Assembly: GCF_014898055.3 (NCBI RefSeq)
Contig: NW_023601212.1
Location: forward strand, 46,054,329-46,118,328
Reading direction: 5' to 3'
Source: Talpa occidentalis
Taxonomy: Eukaryota; Chordata; Mammalia; Eulipotyphla; Talpidae
Length of the DNA: 64,000 bases
The position numbers were made by a program, and so were the translations under genes. The notes below the pieces were generated by a model that was not told the DNA's origin, searched no databases, and worked only from the letters and a program-made list of their open reading frames with translations. This document shows positions 21,801-35,900 of the stretch, in pieces (position 1 is the first letter of the stretch; each line of letters opens with the position of its first letter).

Positions 21801-23894
21801 AAAATATCTTTGGAGTCTTAGCTTTAACTAAGATGGCCTCCTTGCCATTTCTGACAGCCATCTGTCGCATCCCAAGCCCCCTTCATAGGTTCATCATCAC
21901 TTACATTGCTAGAAAAGAAGCAGCGCTGGAATTCTACTCTGCCCACTTCTGATCAAGATTCATACCTCAGTGGCAGGGGTGCTGAAAAGGAGAACTGTTG
22001 AAGGGCCTGTGCTTGTCCCTTTAATGCCGACATGGTGCTATGCAACCTCAATGCACCACTGCAGAAGGCTGCAGAGACCAAGGCTTTTGTCCCAGGCTGG
22101 TCCTTGAGCCTTTTCTTTCACCCTCCTTCCCACTAGTTCACTAGGAATCTGTGTCTTTCCCTCTGGGCAAAAGAATTCAGGAAGCAGAGACCATTCTGAG
22201 TCTCCTGCTCCCCACCCCCCTTTCCAGGCTTCCACAGGGTCAGCATCTTTCTCTACTTGAATGGAACCATTCTGTCTGTCCCTCTCTGGCCAGCGGGCAG
22301 AAAAGCACTGCAAGTGTGCACTTGCCAGAGACTTTGCTATGTCCAGTTTTGCCCAAACCAAACACCCTCCTTTGCAAAGAAAACTCTGTGAACAAGTGTG
22401 GACATGTCCTTGCTTAAAAAGGAAGTTTGAAAATGCCCAGTTCTTTTTAAATTTTTAAAAAATGTTTGTAAGCAAACTTTTGACTTTGGAATTTACATTT
22501 ACAGAAAAGTTACACATGGTAAGAGTTCCTATGTACACCCCACAGTTTTTCTCCTATTGTGAGCATCTTATATTATCGGGGTATATAGTCACAACTAAGA
22601 AATCCACATCTGCACTCTGCTATTAAGCAATCTCCTGACATTATTTGGGTGCCCTGGTTCTTCTGTCACATCTTCTCTCTGCCCAGAGACACCATTGAGG
22701 GAACCCTGTGCCCAGCATGCTCCGGTCTGCACCCACGTTTGCTCTTTCCTTTTGCTCATGACCTTGAAGGTCTTGGGAGGACTGCGTGGATGTCCCTCGG
22801 GGTGCCCCCAACCTGGGTCTGTCTGATATTTTTCTCTTGATTACATTGGGGTTATGGGTTTCATTCAAGCCCTTTTAATCCAGACATTGCCCTTTGGGGA
22901 CAAACTGCCAAGAATTATTGAAAAAACTTTATGCCTTTGTCAAAGGGAATTTTAAAAAAAATCACTCATTCCACCACCTCTCTGATAAACCCATTCTTAT
23001 AATCTCCAGGTTGTGGATCTGAGGTGGGGTATTCGGAACACTGAAGCCACTAACCACATGACCCCAGAACTCTGCTTGGAAGAGCTGGACCGGTGTCAGA
23101 AAACATCACTAGGGCCAACTTTCGTTGTGAGTTTCTCACTTAGCTCTTTTTTTTTTTTTAAAGCTTTATTTATTTATTTATACAAAAACCAGGGTACAGG
23201 CCAGATGTGCGGGAGGGTGAGAGGATTCACCAGAGACAGAGTGGGGAACAGAACAGGCAGACTGAAGAAATACACTGCTGAGGGGAGCAGCGGGCAAGAC
23301 AGGAGAGGTCTGCTGCACCATGTGGGACCCTCGCCAGCTGGGATGGAACCCGCGCTGCAGAGGCTGTGGATAGCTTCACAGCGCTGCATCAACTGCCTGT
23401 TCCACCAGGGGAGGCCCCCTCACTTAGCTCTTATTCTCCTTCCAGCACCAGAATATGGCCCTACTCCCTGGTCTGCCCATCAGTGGAGGGATGCGGGTAG
23501 CCTGTCTGATATCTTACCCACTTCCTATGGCCTGCACATGGCAAACATCACTAACTGATTATAGATGCTTTTCCTGCACAGCTATCTGGGGTCAAGACAT
23601 TAGTAGTCAAGGTGAGGCAGATATGTTAGAGTGTTGAGGCCCAAAGGGATCTTAGAATTTGGTCTGTACTTTCTTACCCCATTCTTTGTATATACATGGA
23701 ACTTTGGGGTCCAGGAGAAAAATAAAGGTGGGGAGTCACATGGGAATGGGAATTTTTTTCTCCCAACATCCCTGGTAATGTTGGGAATGGGCTCTGCTCC
23801 TTAGGGGCAAACTTCCCCAGACCCTAGGTGGCACCAATTTTTCCACATTACAGGGTCTTCTTTCCTCCCTCTGTCACCTAAAATAACCCCTAAT

Positions 23895-23945
<51 letters not shown>

Positions 23946-26900
23946 ACCCTATTTGGGCTATGGTAAGCAAGTGGTATTCCAGAATTTTGATTTATCATTC
24001 CACCAATTTCCTAATACATCCAAAAACAATGGTATTTTATGCTTTTTTTTTAAAAAAAATGTGTTATTTTAAAAGGATTTATTTATTTACTTATTTATGC
24101 ATGGAAGAACTGGGGTGCAAATCAGAGGTGCGGGGGGTGAGAGGATTCACCAGAGACAGAGTGGGGAGCAGAACAGGTGGGTCCTCTGAAATACACTGCT
24201 AAGGGGAGCAGTGGGCAAGACAGGAGAGGTCTGCTGTGCCATGTGGTTTAGCTCCTTGGCTGGGACTTGAACTCTTGCCACAGTGGCCTGGCGATAGCTT
24301 GATAGCACTGAGACTTTAACCCCTGTGCCACCAGGGAGGTCCCAAAACGATGATATTTTGTTAGATAAATCCTAGAGCAGAGGTCAGCAAATCATAGTCC
24401 ACTACAGAAATCTGGCCCCCTCACTATTTTTATAAATACATTTACTGCATGTGGTCCATTCACTTACCTGTCACCCTGTCTGCTGCTCAGTTATAAGAGG
24501 AGGGCTGAATAGTTCCAGTGGAAACCATCTAGCCGCCAAAACTAGGGAAAATATTGGTACCCAGGCCTTCTACAGAAAAAGTTTGCCAACCTTGGTTGTA
24601 GAAAATAAAGGGGGGGAGTTCAGAAAGTATCCATGCCCTACGTACTTTAATCACAAAGAAGCTTTGAGCTGCTACCAATAAAAGGAAAAATCCTCTGGAA
24701 CCTCTCCTGGAGATAAGAGAGAAAGCAGAAGGTGGTCCTCATGATAAAAGCTGTCTCGTAGGGAAATAAAGACAAGTAGACAAGGGTTGTTGGGCCCTAG
24801 AATTGCAATGTTCACTGAGTCATCTGCCACATGTGACAATTTAAATTGAACTACAAGCAGAGGTAAAATTGCAGTTTGTGGACCCACCAGCCACATGGCC
24901 ACAACTCCGTGGCCACAGCACTGAACAGCATGATCCAGAACAGGCCAGTGTTGCTGCAAGTTCTACAGCTGCTTTGCAGATGAGGCTCCCTTCAAAAATC
25001 TAAGATCTGCATAGGGGTTGTGAAATGCTTTCTTTATTATATATAACGTTTCCATCTACATTGCGGTTTGTGTTTTCATTATTTTGCCATTTACTTTTCT
25101 TAGTATGTTAGAACCACTTTTCCCCCTAGTTTTATTGAGATATAACTGACAAGCAGCCCTGAGTAAGTGTAAGGACTACAGCATAGTGACATATAAAGGA
25201 TGAGTATAGTAAGCTGAGTTAACATCCATGAACTCATATTGGTACAAAAAGAAAAAGACAGGAAGATTTCCCTTGCAATGAGAACTTTAAGGATTTACTC
25301 TCTTAGTAATTTTTAAATATGCCTTAAAGCAGGGTTAACTATCATCACCATGCTGTATATTATATCCCCAAGACTTATTTATCTAATAACTGGATGGAAC
25401 TTATATATATATATTTTTTAAAGATTTATTTATTTATGCATACAAGAGCTGGGGTACAGGCCAGAGATGTGGGCGGGTGAGAGGATCCACCAGAGATAGA
25501 GTAGGGAACAGAACAGGCAGACTGACTGAAATATACTGCTGAGAGGAGCACAGGAGAGTCAGTGGAGGTCTGCCTCGCCATGTGGGTTTCTCCCTGGCCA
25601 GCAGGGAATTGAACTCGTGCTACAGAGGGTGTGGATTGCTTCATAGTGCGGTGCTTAACCCCTTGTGCCACCAGGGAGGCCCCTATGTATTTTTTAAGGA
25701 TTTATTTATTTATTTATACAAGAACTGGGGTACAGGCCAGAGGTATAGGAGGGTAAGAGAATTCACCAGAGACAGAGCGGGGAGTAGAACAGGCAGAACG
25801 ACAGAAAACACTGCTGAGGGGAGCAGCGGGTGAGACAGGAGAGGTCTGCTGAACTATGTGGGTTTCTCTCTGGCCGGCCAGGAATTGAACCGGCGCTGCA
25901 GAGGCTGTGGACAGTTTCACAGTGTTGTGCGCCACTGTGGAGGCCCTGGAACTTATATTTTTTAAATATTTTTAATTAAAAAAATTTTTAAATGTAGTAC
26001 TTTAATTTTTGGACACTGTATGATTTTACCACTCAGGTGTGGTCACTGTTGTTCTCCCACCACCAAAGCATTCATACTTCATCATCATATTTCCTTATGC
26101 TCTTCCCCAGGCCCCTGTTTTCACACCTCACTTTCCTACCCTCTTTCTCCCCCTTCCTCCCCTGTACCCGCCGCCATGTCTCATAGCTATGGTTTGTCTT
26201 TGTCTGACTCTTTGTTTGGTTTTTCTATATTCCACATAAAAGTGAAACCATCCAATATTTATCTTTTTCCTTTTGATTTATTTCACTTAGCATCAACCCT
26301 CCCAGCTCTATCAACATTGCCACAAAAGACATAAGTTTATCTTTTTTTGATCACTAATTAGTATTCCATTGTGTATATACCACTTCTTGCTCCACTCATC
26401 TGTTTTTGGGCATTTAGGTTGTTTGCATATCTTAGCTATTGCAAATAGTGCTGCTATAAACATAAGAATGCAAGTTTCCTTTTGAATTAGTATTTTTTTG
26501 TGTCATTTGGGTAGCTTCCTAGGGTGGAATAGCTGGGTCATGTGGTACCTCCATTTCTAGAATTTTGAGGAACAACCACACAGCTTTCCATAATGGCAGG
26601 ACCAGTTTGTATTCCCACCAGCAGAGTAAGAGGGTTCCTTTTCCTCCACATCCTCTCCAGCACTCGTTTCTGTTTTTTTGTTTTTTGTTTTGTTTTGCTT
26701 TTTAAAGATTTATTTATTTATTTATACAAGAACTGGGGTACAGGCCAGAGGCACGGGAGGGTGAGAGAATTCACCAGAGACAAAGCAGGGAGCAGAACAG
26801 GCAGAAGGACGGAAAACACTGCTAAGGGGAGCAGCGGGTGAGACAGGAGAGGTCTGCCGCACCATGTGGGTCTCTCCGCGGCTGGCGGGGATAGAACCAG

Positions 26901-29900
26901 CACTGCCAAGGCTGGGGACAGCTTCACAGCGCGGTGCTCAATCACCTGTGCCACCAGGGACGCCCTGTTTTGTTTTTTAATATGAACCATTCTCACAGTG
27001 TGAGCTGGTATCTCATTGTGGCTTTGATTTACATTCCCCTGGTGATAACTGATGTTGAGCATTTTTTCATATGCCTGTTATCCATTTACATTTCTTCTTT
27101 GGAGAAGTGTCTTTTTAACACTTCTGCCCATTTTTTTGATTGGTTTGTGTGATTTTTTTTTTGTTGAGTTATGGAAATTCTGTGGATTTTCAATATCAGC
27201 CCCTTATCAGATGTATGGTGTGCAAATTGTTTTTCCCATTCAGTGGGGCGTCTCTTTGTTTCGGTTACTGTCTCTTTTGCTGTACACATGGAAGTTTGTA
27301 TCTTTTGACCCACTCTGTTTTCATTATTATTTCTTAAAAATACATCCTAATGTTTGGAAGGCTCTACACTTGTGATTTTTTTTCCAGTTTTTTCTCATTT
27401 AGTTTTCTAAGTGAGCCTGATGATCATTTAATTGAGTTTCAAAGAAGAAAAATGAAAGGGAAAAAGGAATAATGGGAAACAGGGAGAAAAGGAACCCCAG
27501 GAGGAATTCGATTTTGCAACCCATATTGCAGGCAGCGAAAAGCACAGCATGGCTTCCAGGTGGCATGGGGGACAGGAAGGTGATCTCCCAGTTTCCCCAG
27601 ACCTTGTAAGTCCTTCCAGAAGGGCTCCCTGGGCAAGTACCCATGGCCATGATCTCTACCCACTTTCTGCTTTCCTAGTGAGTCAGGCATCTCCCCTTGT
27701 CACCTGAGAGCCACAGCATCATTCTTCTAATTTGGGGGCTTTCTGGGGGAGCTAACTTGGGGGCTTTCCATGAAAATCAGAGCTGCACAGGGACCCTGGA
27801 GAGGTGTCTCTCCAGTAAATAAATCATTAGGCAGCAGCACGCAGGGGATGGCTCCCCATGGCACTTCCTTTTAGAGGCTCTGGGTCTCTTGGGCCACCAG
27901 CCCCGCTCCATTATCTCCAGAGCATTTCTCCTGGTGGCTCTTTGGTCTTCTTTTCAGCTTTTCCCATTTTCCTTTACTCGGGTCCATACCCAGGAGTGTT
28001 TTGGCTGGCTGGCTATGCTTCTTCTAAATTTCTCACTTTATACTTCCTGCTTGCACACACTTACTGAGCTTTGCACATACTTTTGGAGTAGCAATTTGGA
28101 TGTTGCTACTCACACACACCTGCATTTGCTGCCTCCAGGTCTTTGCACATTGCTGTCAATGCTTGACAGCCCTTGAAAGCAACATCCTTTCAATATTCCC
28201 TCATCACAGATTCAATTTATTCAGCTTTCCAGGAGGCATGCCTCTGGAATATTCTGGTACATTCCAATGAAGAGAGGAGGGAAAATTGCTTGCCTTTATA
28301 ATGAGAAAACTCAAAAATTTGGGCCCCATGTTCTAGGCCTCCTCTGGCTTAAATCTAGTTTGCACCTTCTTAGAGTATGTTGGGGCAGAAACAATGTTCT
28401 TTACATTGCCCTACAAGATCTTGTCCACAGACATGACTTTATTTTTATCCACTGCCGACCCTATTTATGAGTGCATCAGCCCTTCTGCACTGGCCCTTTG
28501 CCACACTTTCTGCCCCTGAGCCTTTGCGTATGTGGTTCCTTCTGCCTGCATGCTGATCCCTCTGCTAGCACACACTAGTACTTCTTGCCCTGGGGCCTTT
28601 GTACATGCTGATCCCTCTGCTTCAAGGGGCTCTGTTGGTGTACTCTATTTTATGTCTTATTCTACAGCTTGATCTTATAATTGTAAATAAGACAGGACCT
28701 TCCCTACACTTTTGAGACCTTGACCCCAGGGCCACATCATAGTATGAGATTTGGGTAGGGCCAATGAAGGCCTCAGCTCTTGTCATGGTTCTATTCCTGG
28801 GATAAGCAGGTGCCTGGTATAAGAAGCTGAAGTTTTTTCATATGTAAAGTGAGAAGGAAAATGAGTCTCTGGAAAGGCTATAACAAATGAACACAAAAGA
28901 ACAGAAATGTAGTTTCTCAAAGTCTGGAGGCCAAAAGTCTGAAATCAAGTTGTCTTCAGGGTCACGCTCCCATCTAAATTTCTCTAGGAGACTCATCTCT
29001 TCTAGCTTCTGGGGATTCAGACATTCTTGGGTTTGTGGCTATGTCACCCCAATTTCTACTTTTGTTTGTATCAAATCTCCTATTGCCAGTCTCTTAGTAA
29101 GGATCTTGTTTTTTTTTTTTTTTTAAAGATTTATTTTTTATTTATACAAGTGCTGGGGTACAGGCCAGAGGCATGGGAGAGTGAGAGGATTCCCCAGAGA
29201 CAGAGTGGGGAACAGAACAGACTGACGAAACACACTGCTGAGGGGAGCAGTGGGCGAGACAGGAGAGGTCTGCCGCGCCATGTGGGATTCTCGCTGGCCG
29301 GCCGGAATTGAACCCATGCTGCAGAGGCTGCGGACAGCTTCACAGCGCTGCGCTCAACCAACTGAGCCACCAGGGAGGCCCTCTTAGTAAGGATCTTGTA
29401 TTGCACTTAGAGTCCACCAATAATCCAGGACAATTTCCCCAGCTCAAGAGCCTTAATTGACAAAGCCCCTTGTATTAGTCAGGGTTATCTAGAGAAACCG
29501 AACCAATATAAGGGCAAATAGTCACATGTCACTTTACTATGGGGACACGTCCTGAGAAATGCATCACTGGCAATTTTGTCATCGTTTGAAAGGCACAGAG
29601 TGTAATTACACAACCTTGGATTGTAGCGACTACCGCATACCTAGGCTACGTGGGATCCCTGTCATCTGTTCTGTCTGTATTTGACAGGAATGTTGCTAAA
29701 CGACTTGGGATTGTACATCAGAGGAGATTTATAGGAATTTGGCTAGCACAGTAATGCAGACCAAAAAGACCCACCATCTGCCGTTTGCAAGCTAGAGATC
29801 CAGGAAAAACATAGCATAATTTCACTCCTAATCTTGAGATCTGAAAATCGGGGGCTGATGGTGTAAGACCCAATCTGAGTCCAAAGCCCTGAGAATTTAG

Positions 29901-32900
29901 GAACCCTGCTGTCCAAGGGCAGATGCTGTCCAAGTATCACAGCTCAAGCACAGAGAGGAAAGCAGTCCTTCCTCCATCATTTTTGTTCCTCTTGGCTCTT
30001 GATGGATGAGGGCTGCCCACCTGAACTGGTGAGGGCCATCTGCTTTACTCAGCTCACCAGTTTAAATGCTATCTTCCAGGAGACTTCCACCCTCAGAGGG
30101 ACATACCCAGAAATGATGTTTGGTCTGTTCTCTGGACGTCCCTTAGCCCAGACAAGTGGACATGTGAAATTAACCATCACAATGCCTTTTAGATTAGACT
30201 GGAAATCTTTAATGGTCCTAACTTAACTCCCACAGGAGTTTCCCAAACAAAAATATCTATGATGTTTTGTGTGTGATAGGATTTACCATTAGCCTGTCTG
30301 ATGGCCCCTGTTTCCCAGTACCTCCTCACATAGGTTCTCTTAAGCTTTGTCCTTCTTCATATAATCCTTGCCATGGCCCTGCAACCAGCCCCACTTTGAG
30401 GGACTGGCACACCTTATCTAGTATCACAAAGCCAAGATTTGACCTGCACCCCTTTCTCTGCCAGGCACTTCTAGGTGACCAGTATGGCCCCTGTCCAGTC
30501 CCCACACTGATCGAGGAGAAGGAGTGGGAGGCACTGAGGGCTCAGTTGACCACCAGGCCAGGAGACCTGGAGCTAGTGGCTCGACGCTTCCGGAGGGACG
30601 AGAATTCTGTGCCCCCCACCTACCTGCTGCAGACATCAGGATCAGGGGAGGCTCGAGGACCTGAGGAAGCCACCCTGACATCCGTGCTACGCTCAGGAGC
30701 CCAGGAGGCCCGGAGGCTGGGCCTTATCACTCAGGAGCAATGGTACCGCTACCACCGGTCAGGTGAGCCTGCCCATCTCCCCCAGGGGTTGGTGGGAAAG
30801 ACACATTGCCTGTTGTCCAAAGGTTCTGTAGATGTTCAGACCTCATTCCCAGACTCCCATTCTGAGAAAGGTCTTTTTATTGATCCAAAATATTCCAGCA
30901 CATCGCTGTTCATAGGAAGCTCTTGGCTTTGGAACAGTGTCCTAAAGTGACCCCATCTGGGTTGGCCCAGGACTCTGAGGAAACCAGAGTGGCTTGCCCT
31001 GTGTTAGCCCCTGAACTGGCCCCTTCTGAGGAGTCCAAGCTCCCTGCCTTCTGCACCTGCCTCTGAGGGGGGAACTGAGACATGGGAAGGGGGAGTCTTG
31101 TTTGCTCCAGGGTCAGAGATTCCATCTGTGATCTTTTGAGTCCTCCACCCAGCTCCCAGCCCCTCTCCCATCACCTCTGAACTCTCCCCCTGCCCCTTCC
31201 AGCATTCACACCCAATGCTGGAAAGATTTTTCTAAAATTGCAATGCGGTTAAATAATTTCCCCAGTGTTTCCTGCCAGTGAGAAACAAGTTCTTATTGTT
31301 TACAGTTTTAGTAACATGTCAGTTTATGGATTATTATTGTTTATTTATATTAACAAAACATTAGATTATGAATTTATATTAAATATAAGATACTCTTGTT
31401 CTAAAAATATATATGAATTCATTTTATTGGCATACATAAATTTATATTATCAACATTTTAAATATATGGATTTATGCTACCCAAAGCTATTAAATTATGA
31501 ATTTATATTACTACAAGTGTTAAATACATGAATTATTTTATCAGCATATTAAATATATGAATTTATATTACTAACATATTAAGCATATAGACTTATTTTA
31601 CCAAAATGGTTATCTATATTAATATATAATGATTAAATATATTAATTTCTCTCTCAAAATATAAAATATGAATTTATTTTATCAACAGATTAAATATATG
31701 AATTTGATTATTAACATTAAATAGATAAATTTATATCATTACCACATTTCATATGTGGTTCTATTTAAATATATTAAATGTAGCAATTTATATTAATATT
31801 ATTTTAATTTTGGTAATATGCATTGATTTTTAGATACATAATTATAACAATGACATCAATTTTTTTTAATGGGCTCATTCTTTGGAGATAATTTTAGATT
31901 TACAGGAAAGTTATAAAGCTACAAAGAATATAGAGTTCTCAAATGTTGATCACTCAGTTCTCCCTGTTTTTAACATCTTTGCAACCACAATACATTTGCA
32001 GGTACTAAGACACTAATTTGGGTACTTAACATCAGGCCACAACTTTTTTTTTAAAGACTTATTTATTTATGCATATAAGAACTGGGGTACAATGCCAGAG
32101 GTGTGGGGGGTGTGTGAGAAGATTCCCCAGAGACAGAGTGGGGAACAGAACAGGCAGATTGACCGAAATATTCTACTGAGGGGAGCAGCAGGCAAGTAGG
32201 AGAGTCAGGAGGGGTCTGTTGCGCCATGTGGGTAACTCCCTGGCCAGGGATCAAACTCGCGCTGCAGTGGCTGCAGATAGCTTCATAGGTTGTGTCTTAA
32301 CCCTTTGCACCAACAGGGAGGCCCAGGCCGTGACTTTCAACTACACTTCAAGCTTTATTTGGATTTCAGCAGCTTCCCCTTGATGTGTTCTGTCCTGAAC
32401 AGCCCCCCACTCCCCATCCTGGGTCCCACATTCCAAGTAGACAACACAGCTACTTAGGCTCCTCTGGGTTATGGTAGTTTTTCAGTTTTGCCTCATATTT
32501 CACCACCTTGGCCATTCTGAGGATAACTAGATGGGTGTTTTGTAGCATGTCCATCAGTATGGGTTTCTCATGATCATGTTATAGAGCAACCCCGATATTA
32601 AACGGGTTCCTGGCTGTGGGTCCTCACCAGCGCGCTTTAAAGGGACTTATGAATACTCTACTACAGACACACACAAAAGGGTTAATAAAAGGTTTATTTA
32701 CAAGAGAAAAAGAAATAAGGAAAATGTACAACTCAGGGAGAAAATAGGGAAATAAAGTCTTTAATGCATCCTACCCGATCCGACGACCTGGAAACCCAAA
32801 GTCACTCTCCGAGCTGGCCGGACACTCCGAGCTGGCCGAGAGCCCAAAAAATGGAGCCCCCAAAGCCCACGTGTCTGCCTTTTGTATCCACCTGGCTGCT

Positions 32901-35900
32901 TAACCCCACCCTCAGGTCCCAGCCACCTTCCCTTTGGTGGTGATGGGATTTGGAGTTCCCAGTGTCTTTGGCTTTGACCTGGGGTGGGGGTGGAGTCCAC
33001 AAAGCCTATATGGAATTTGCTTTGGGACATCCTTTTTCCCCCTAACAATCAGACTGAGGTTATAGGTTTGAGGGATTCCAAAGAGAGGAGGCTCCCTCCC
33101 CATCCCATATGTCAGAGATACCCGATGCCCACCTGACATCACAGGCAGTTTTAGCTTTGATTCTTACATCAACACTAGCAACAATAAGTCAATTCCAAGG
33201 GCATTGTTTATGTAGATAGCAAAGTCTTCTATTTATCAAGCATTTACTCAATAAACCATATTGGTTGTTCTGTGACATAAAGTCAGTGCGCTAATTGCTT
33301 TCACAGAGTTGTTTGCCATTGGGATGCCTTAAGCAGCATCTGGGGTCCCTGCTTTGGGGCAAACCTAGATTGGTAGCTCAGCCCTGTTCCTTTGCATTTG
33401 TATTGACTTGGGGCTGGCTCAGAGCCTCGGTTTCCTCATCTGTAAGGAAGAACCTGTCAGAGTTTCCATCATGGAGTCATTGTGGGGAGCTAAGGTATTT
33501 TGTTCTAACCACGACTTCATTTTTTTTTTTTTTGAAGATTTATTTATTTATTTATTTATTTATACAAGCACTGGGTACAGTCAGAAGAATGGGAGGGTGA
33601 GAGAATTCACCAGAGTCAGAGCGGGGAGCAGAGCAGGCAGAAGGACCGAAGTACACTGCTGAGGGGAGCAGCGGGCGGCAGGAGAGGTCTGCGCGCCATG
33701 CGGGACCCTCTTCCGGTGTCCGGGGAGCAGCCGGGGATCGAGCTGGTGCTGCAGAGGCTGTGGGCAGCTTCGCAACCCAGCGCTCAACCGCTGCGCCACC
33801 GGGGAGGCCCCCACGACTTCATTTGTAACGGCAAACCCACCCTGTTAAGATGTCCCACTTGAAAGAACACACAGGAACGCCTTGAAATTAGCAGAAAACC
33901 GAGGGTGCCAAGTCCATGGGCATGTCAGTGACTGCATCTTCCAACCTACTTTTTTTTTTTTTAAATAAATTTTATTTTTATATTCCCCATACAATTTCAA
34001 CCCCCTTATTTTGACCCAATCCCTCCCCTCCCCGCCCTCCACCCCCCACAGAGTGTCTCTGGTTCATAGTTTTTTGCTGATTTTGATTTTCCCTTTCTTA
34101 TAGTTATTCATTTTCCTGGTCCCTTATTTAAGTTTTCTATATTCCTGCTACGAGTGAAACCGTCCGGTATTTTTCTTTTTCTTTCTGGGTTATTTCGCTG
34201 AGCATGATCCTTTCCAGCGCCATCCATGTTGCTGCAAATTGCATGTGTTTATCTTTTTTGAATGCTGAGTAATATTCCATGGTGTATATGTACCACATCT
34301 TCTTGATCCAGTCATCTATTTTTGGGCATTTGGGTTGTTTCCAAAGCTTAGCTATTGTAAATAGTGCTGCCATAAACATAGGGGTGCAGGTGCTCTTTGG
34401 AATTGATGTTTCTGTGCCCTTTGGGTAAATACCTAGGAGTGGAATTGGTGGCTCATATGGAAGCTCTATGTTTAGTAGGTCCAGAAATCTCCACACAGCT
34501 CTCCATAGTGCCAACCTACTATTTTTCATGCTTACTCTGCTTTCTTTTTTCTTTCCTTTTTAACTGTATTTGTTGCAACTTATGTTTTTTTTTAATTTTT
34601 AAAATATTTATTTATTTATGCATATAAGAGCTGGCGTATAGGCCAGAGGTGTGGGGGTGAGAGGATTCACCAGAGACAGTGGAGAACAGAACAGGCAGAT
34701 CTACTAAAATACACTGTGAAGGGGAGCAGCGGATGAGACAGGAGACATGCTGTGCCATGTGGATCACCTCCCTGGCCAGGGATGGAAGTCGTGCTGCAGT
34801 ACCTGTGGATTGCTTCATAGTGCTAAGACTTAACCCCTTGTGCCACCAGGCGCAAATTTTAAAAAGCCAAATGTGACTTAAGCACTATATTCCCATTCCT
34901 AAAACTTTCTCTGGGTTATTTTTTGAACAGTTTGAAGCATGCTTAGGTGGTTTATAATTTTGCTACTCTTCACAGTACTTTTCTTTGGAAAACAATTCCT
35001 ATAGATAATTCCATCAAGGTGGTTCAGTTCCACTAAGTAATTTCTAGAGACCTGGTACCTGCAGTTGATAGTCACAAGGGACAGAAGTGTAAAAAAGCAG
35101 ATCCAGAAGATGAAAGTTGTTTTAAAAAATATCTGCCCCTAAACATCAAGTATACCTCAGAACACTTCAGTGACAAAAAGCTTGGTCTACTAAGGAATCT
35201 GCTTAATAACAAGTCAGACCACAAAGTTAACTTTAGGTTATGCATGTTTATAAGGATCTGTGAAAATATGCCAGAGTGAATCTAAAAAATAGCTAGCTCT
35301 GTTCTATTGCCCAAAGTATAGTGTCACACTCAGAAGTAAAAAGAAATCTTATCCTCCTTTAAGCAGTTATTGTTACCCTACACAGGTTCCTTTCTCTTTT
35401 TTTTTTAATTCTTTTTTTTTTTTTTTTTTTTGGTGGGACCCTCACCGGTTGTCGGGGATCCAAATGGCGCTGCAGAGGCTGCGGGCAGCCTCACAACCCA
35501 GTGCTCAACCGCTGCGCCACCAGGGGAGGCCCTTTTTTAAAATTCTTAATTAAACTTTACTCTGAGTTTAATATCTCACTTCTATGGCGTTTTGTTTTTT
35601 TATTTCTGTATATGCCTGTCTTTTCTTCCCTTTCGGCTTGTTTGTTTAATTGATTTTTTTTGTTAACAAAGTACCAGTTTCTTACATTCTTGTTAATATT
35701 TTGACAGTATAGGATTCCTCCACTCAGTTGAGGTCACCGTAGCTCTCCCTCCACCAAAGCACACGTAGTCCATTGTGCTCTGTGTCCTGACCACCCCCAC
35801 CCCCCAGCTTCTTAAATGTTAACAAAAGGAAACAAGTCCTTGAAAATATATTATCAGGGAATGAAGATAAAATTCTGAGCACGAATACAAAATAAGCTAT

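Larger units (their letters stand above)
31860..33180 (-). repeat. Old LINE-type repeat interrupted by a SINE and an LTR
   Basis: 'tttacaggaaagttataaag' at 31895, 'tttatttggatttcagcag' at 32354 and 'tttctcatgatca' directly followed (after LTR removal) by 'gactgaggttatagg' join into one common old mammalian repeat. Confidence 0.55.

Noticed and set aside
23013..23558. 181-codon open frame on the plus strand
   Set aside because: Its first 38 codons are NWD1 exon 3. After the donor at 23127 it reads through the intron and an antisense SINE, so it is not a separate gene.
30267..30950. 227-codon open frame
   Set aside because: Only the part 30465-30762 is coding (exon 4). The rest is intron read-through past a good donor.
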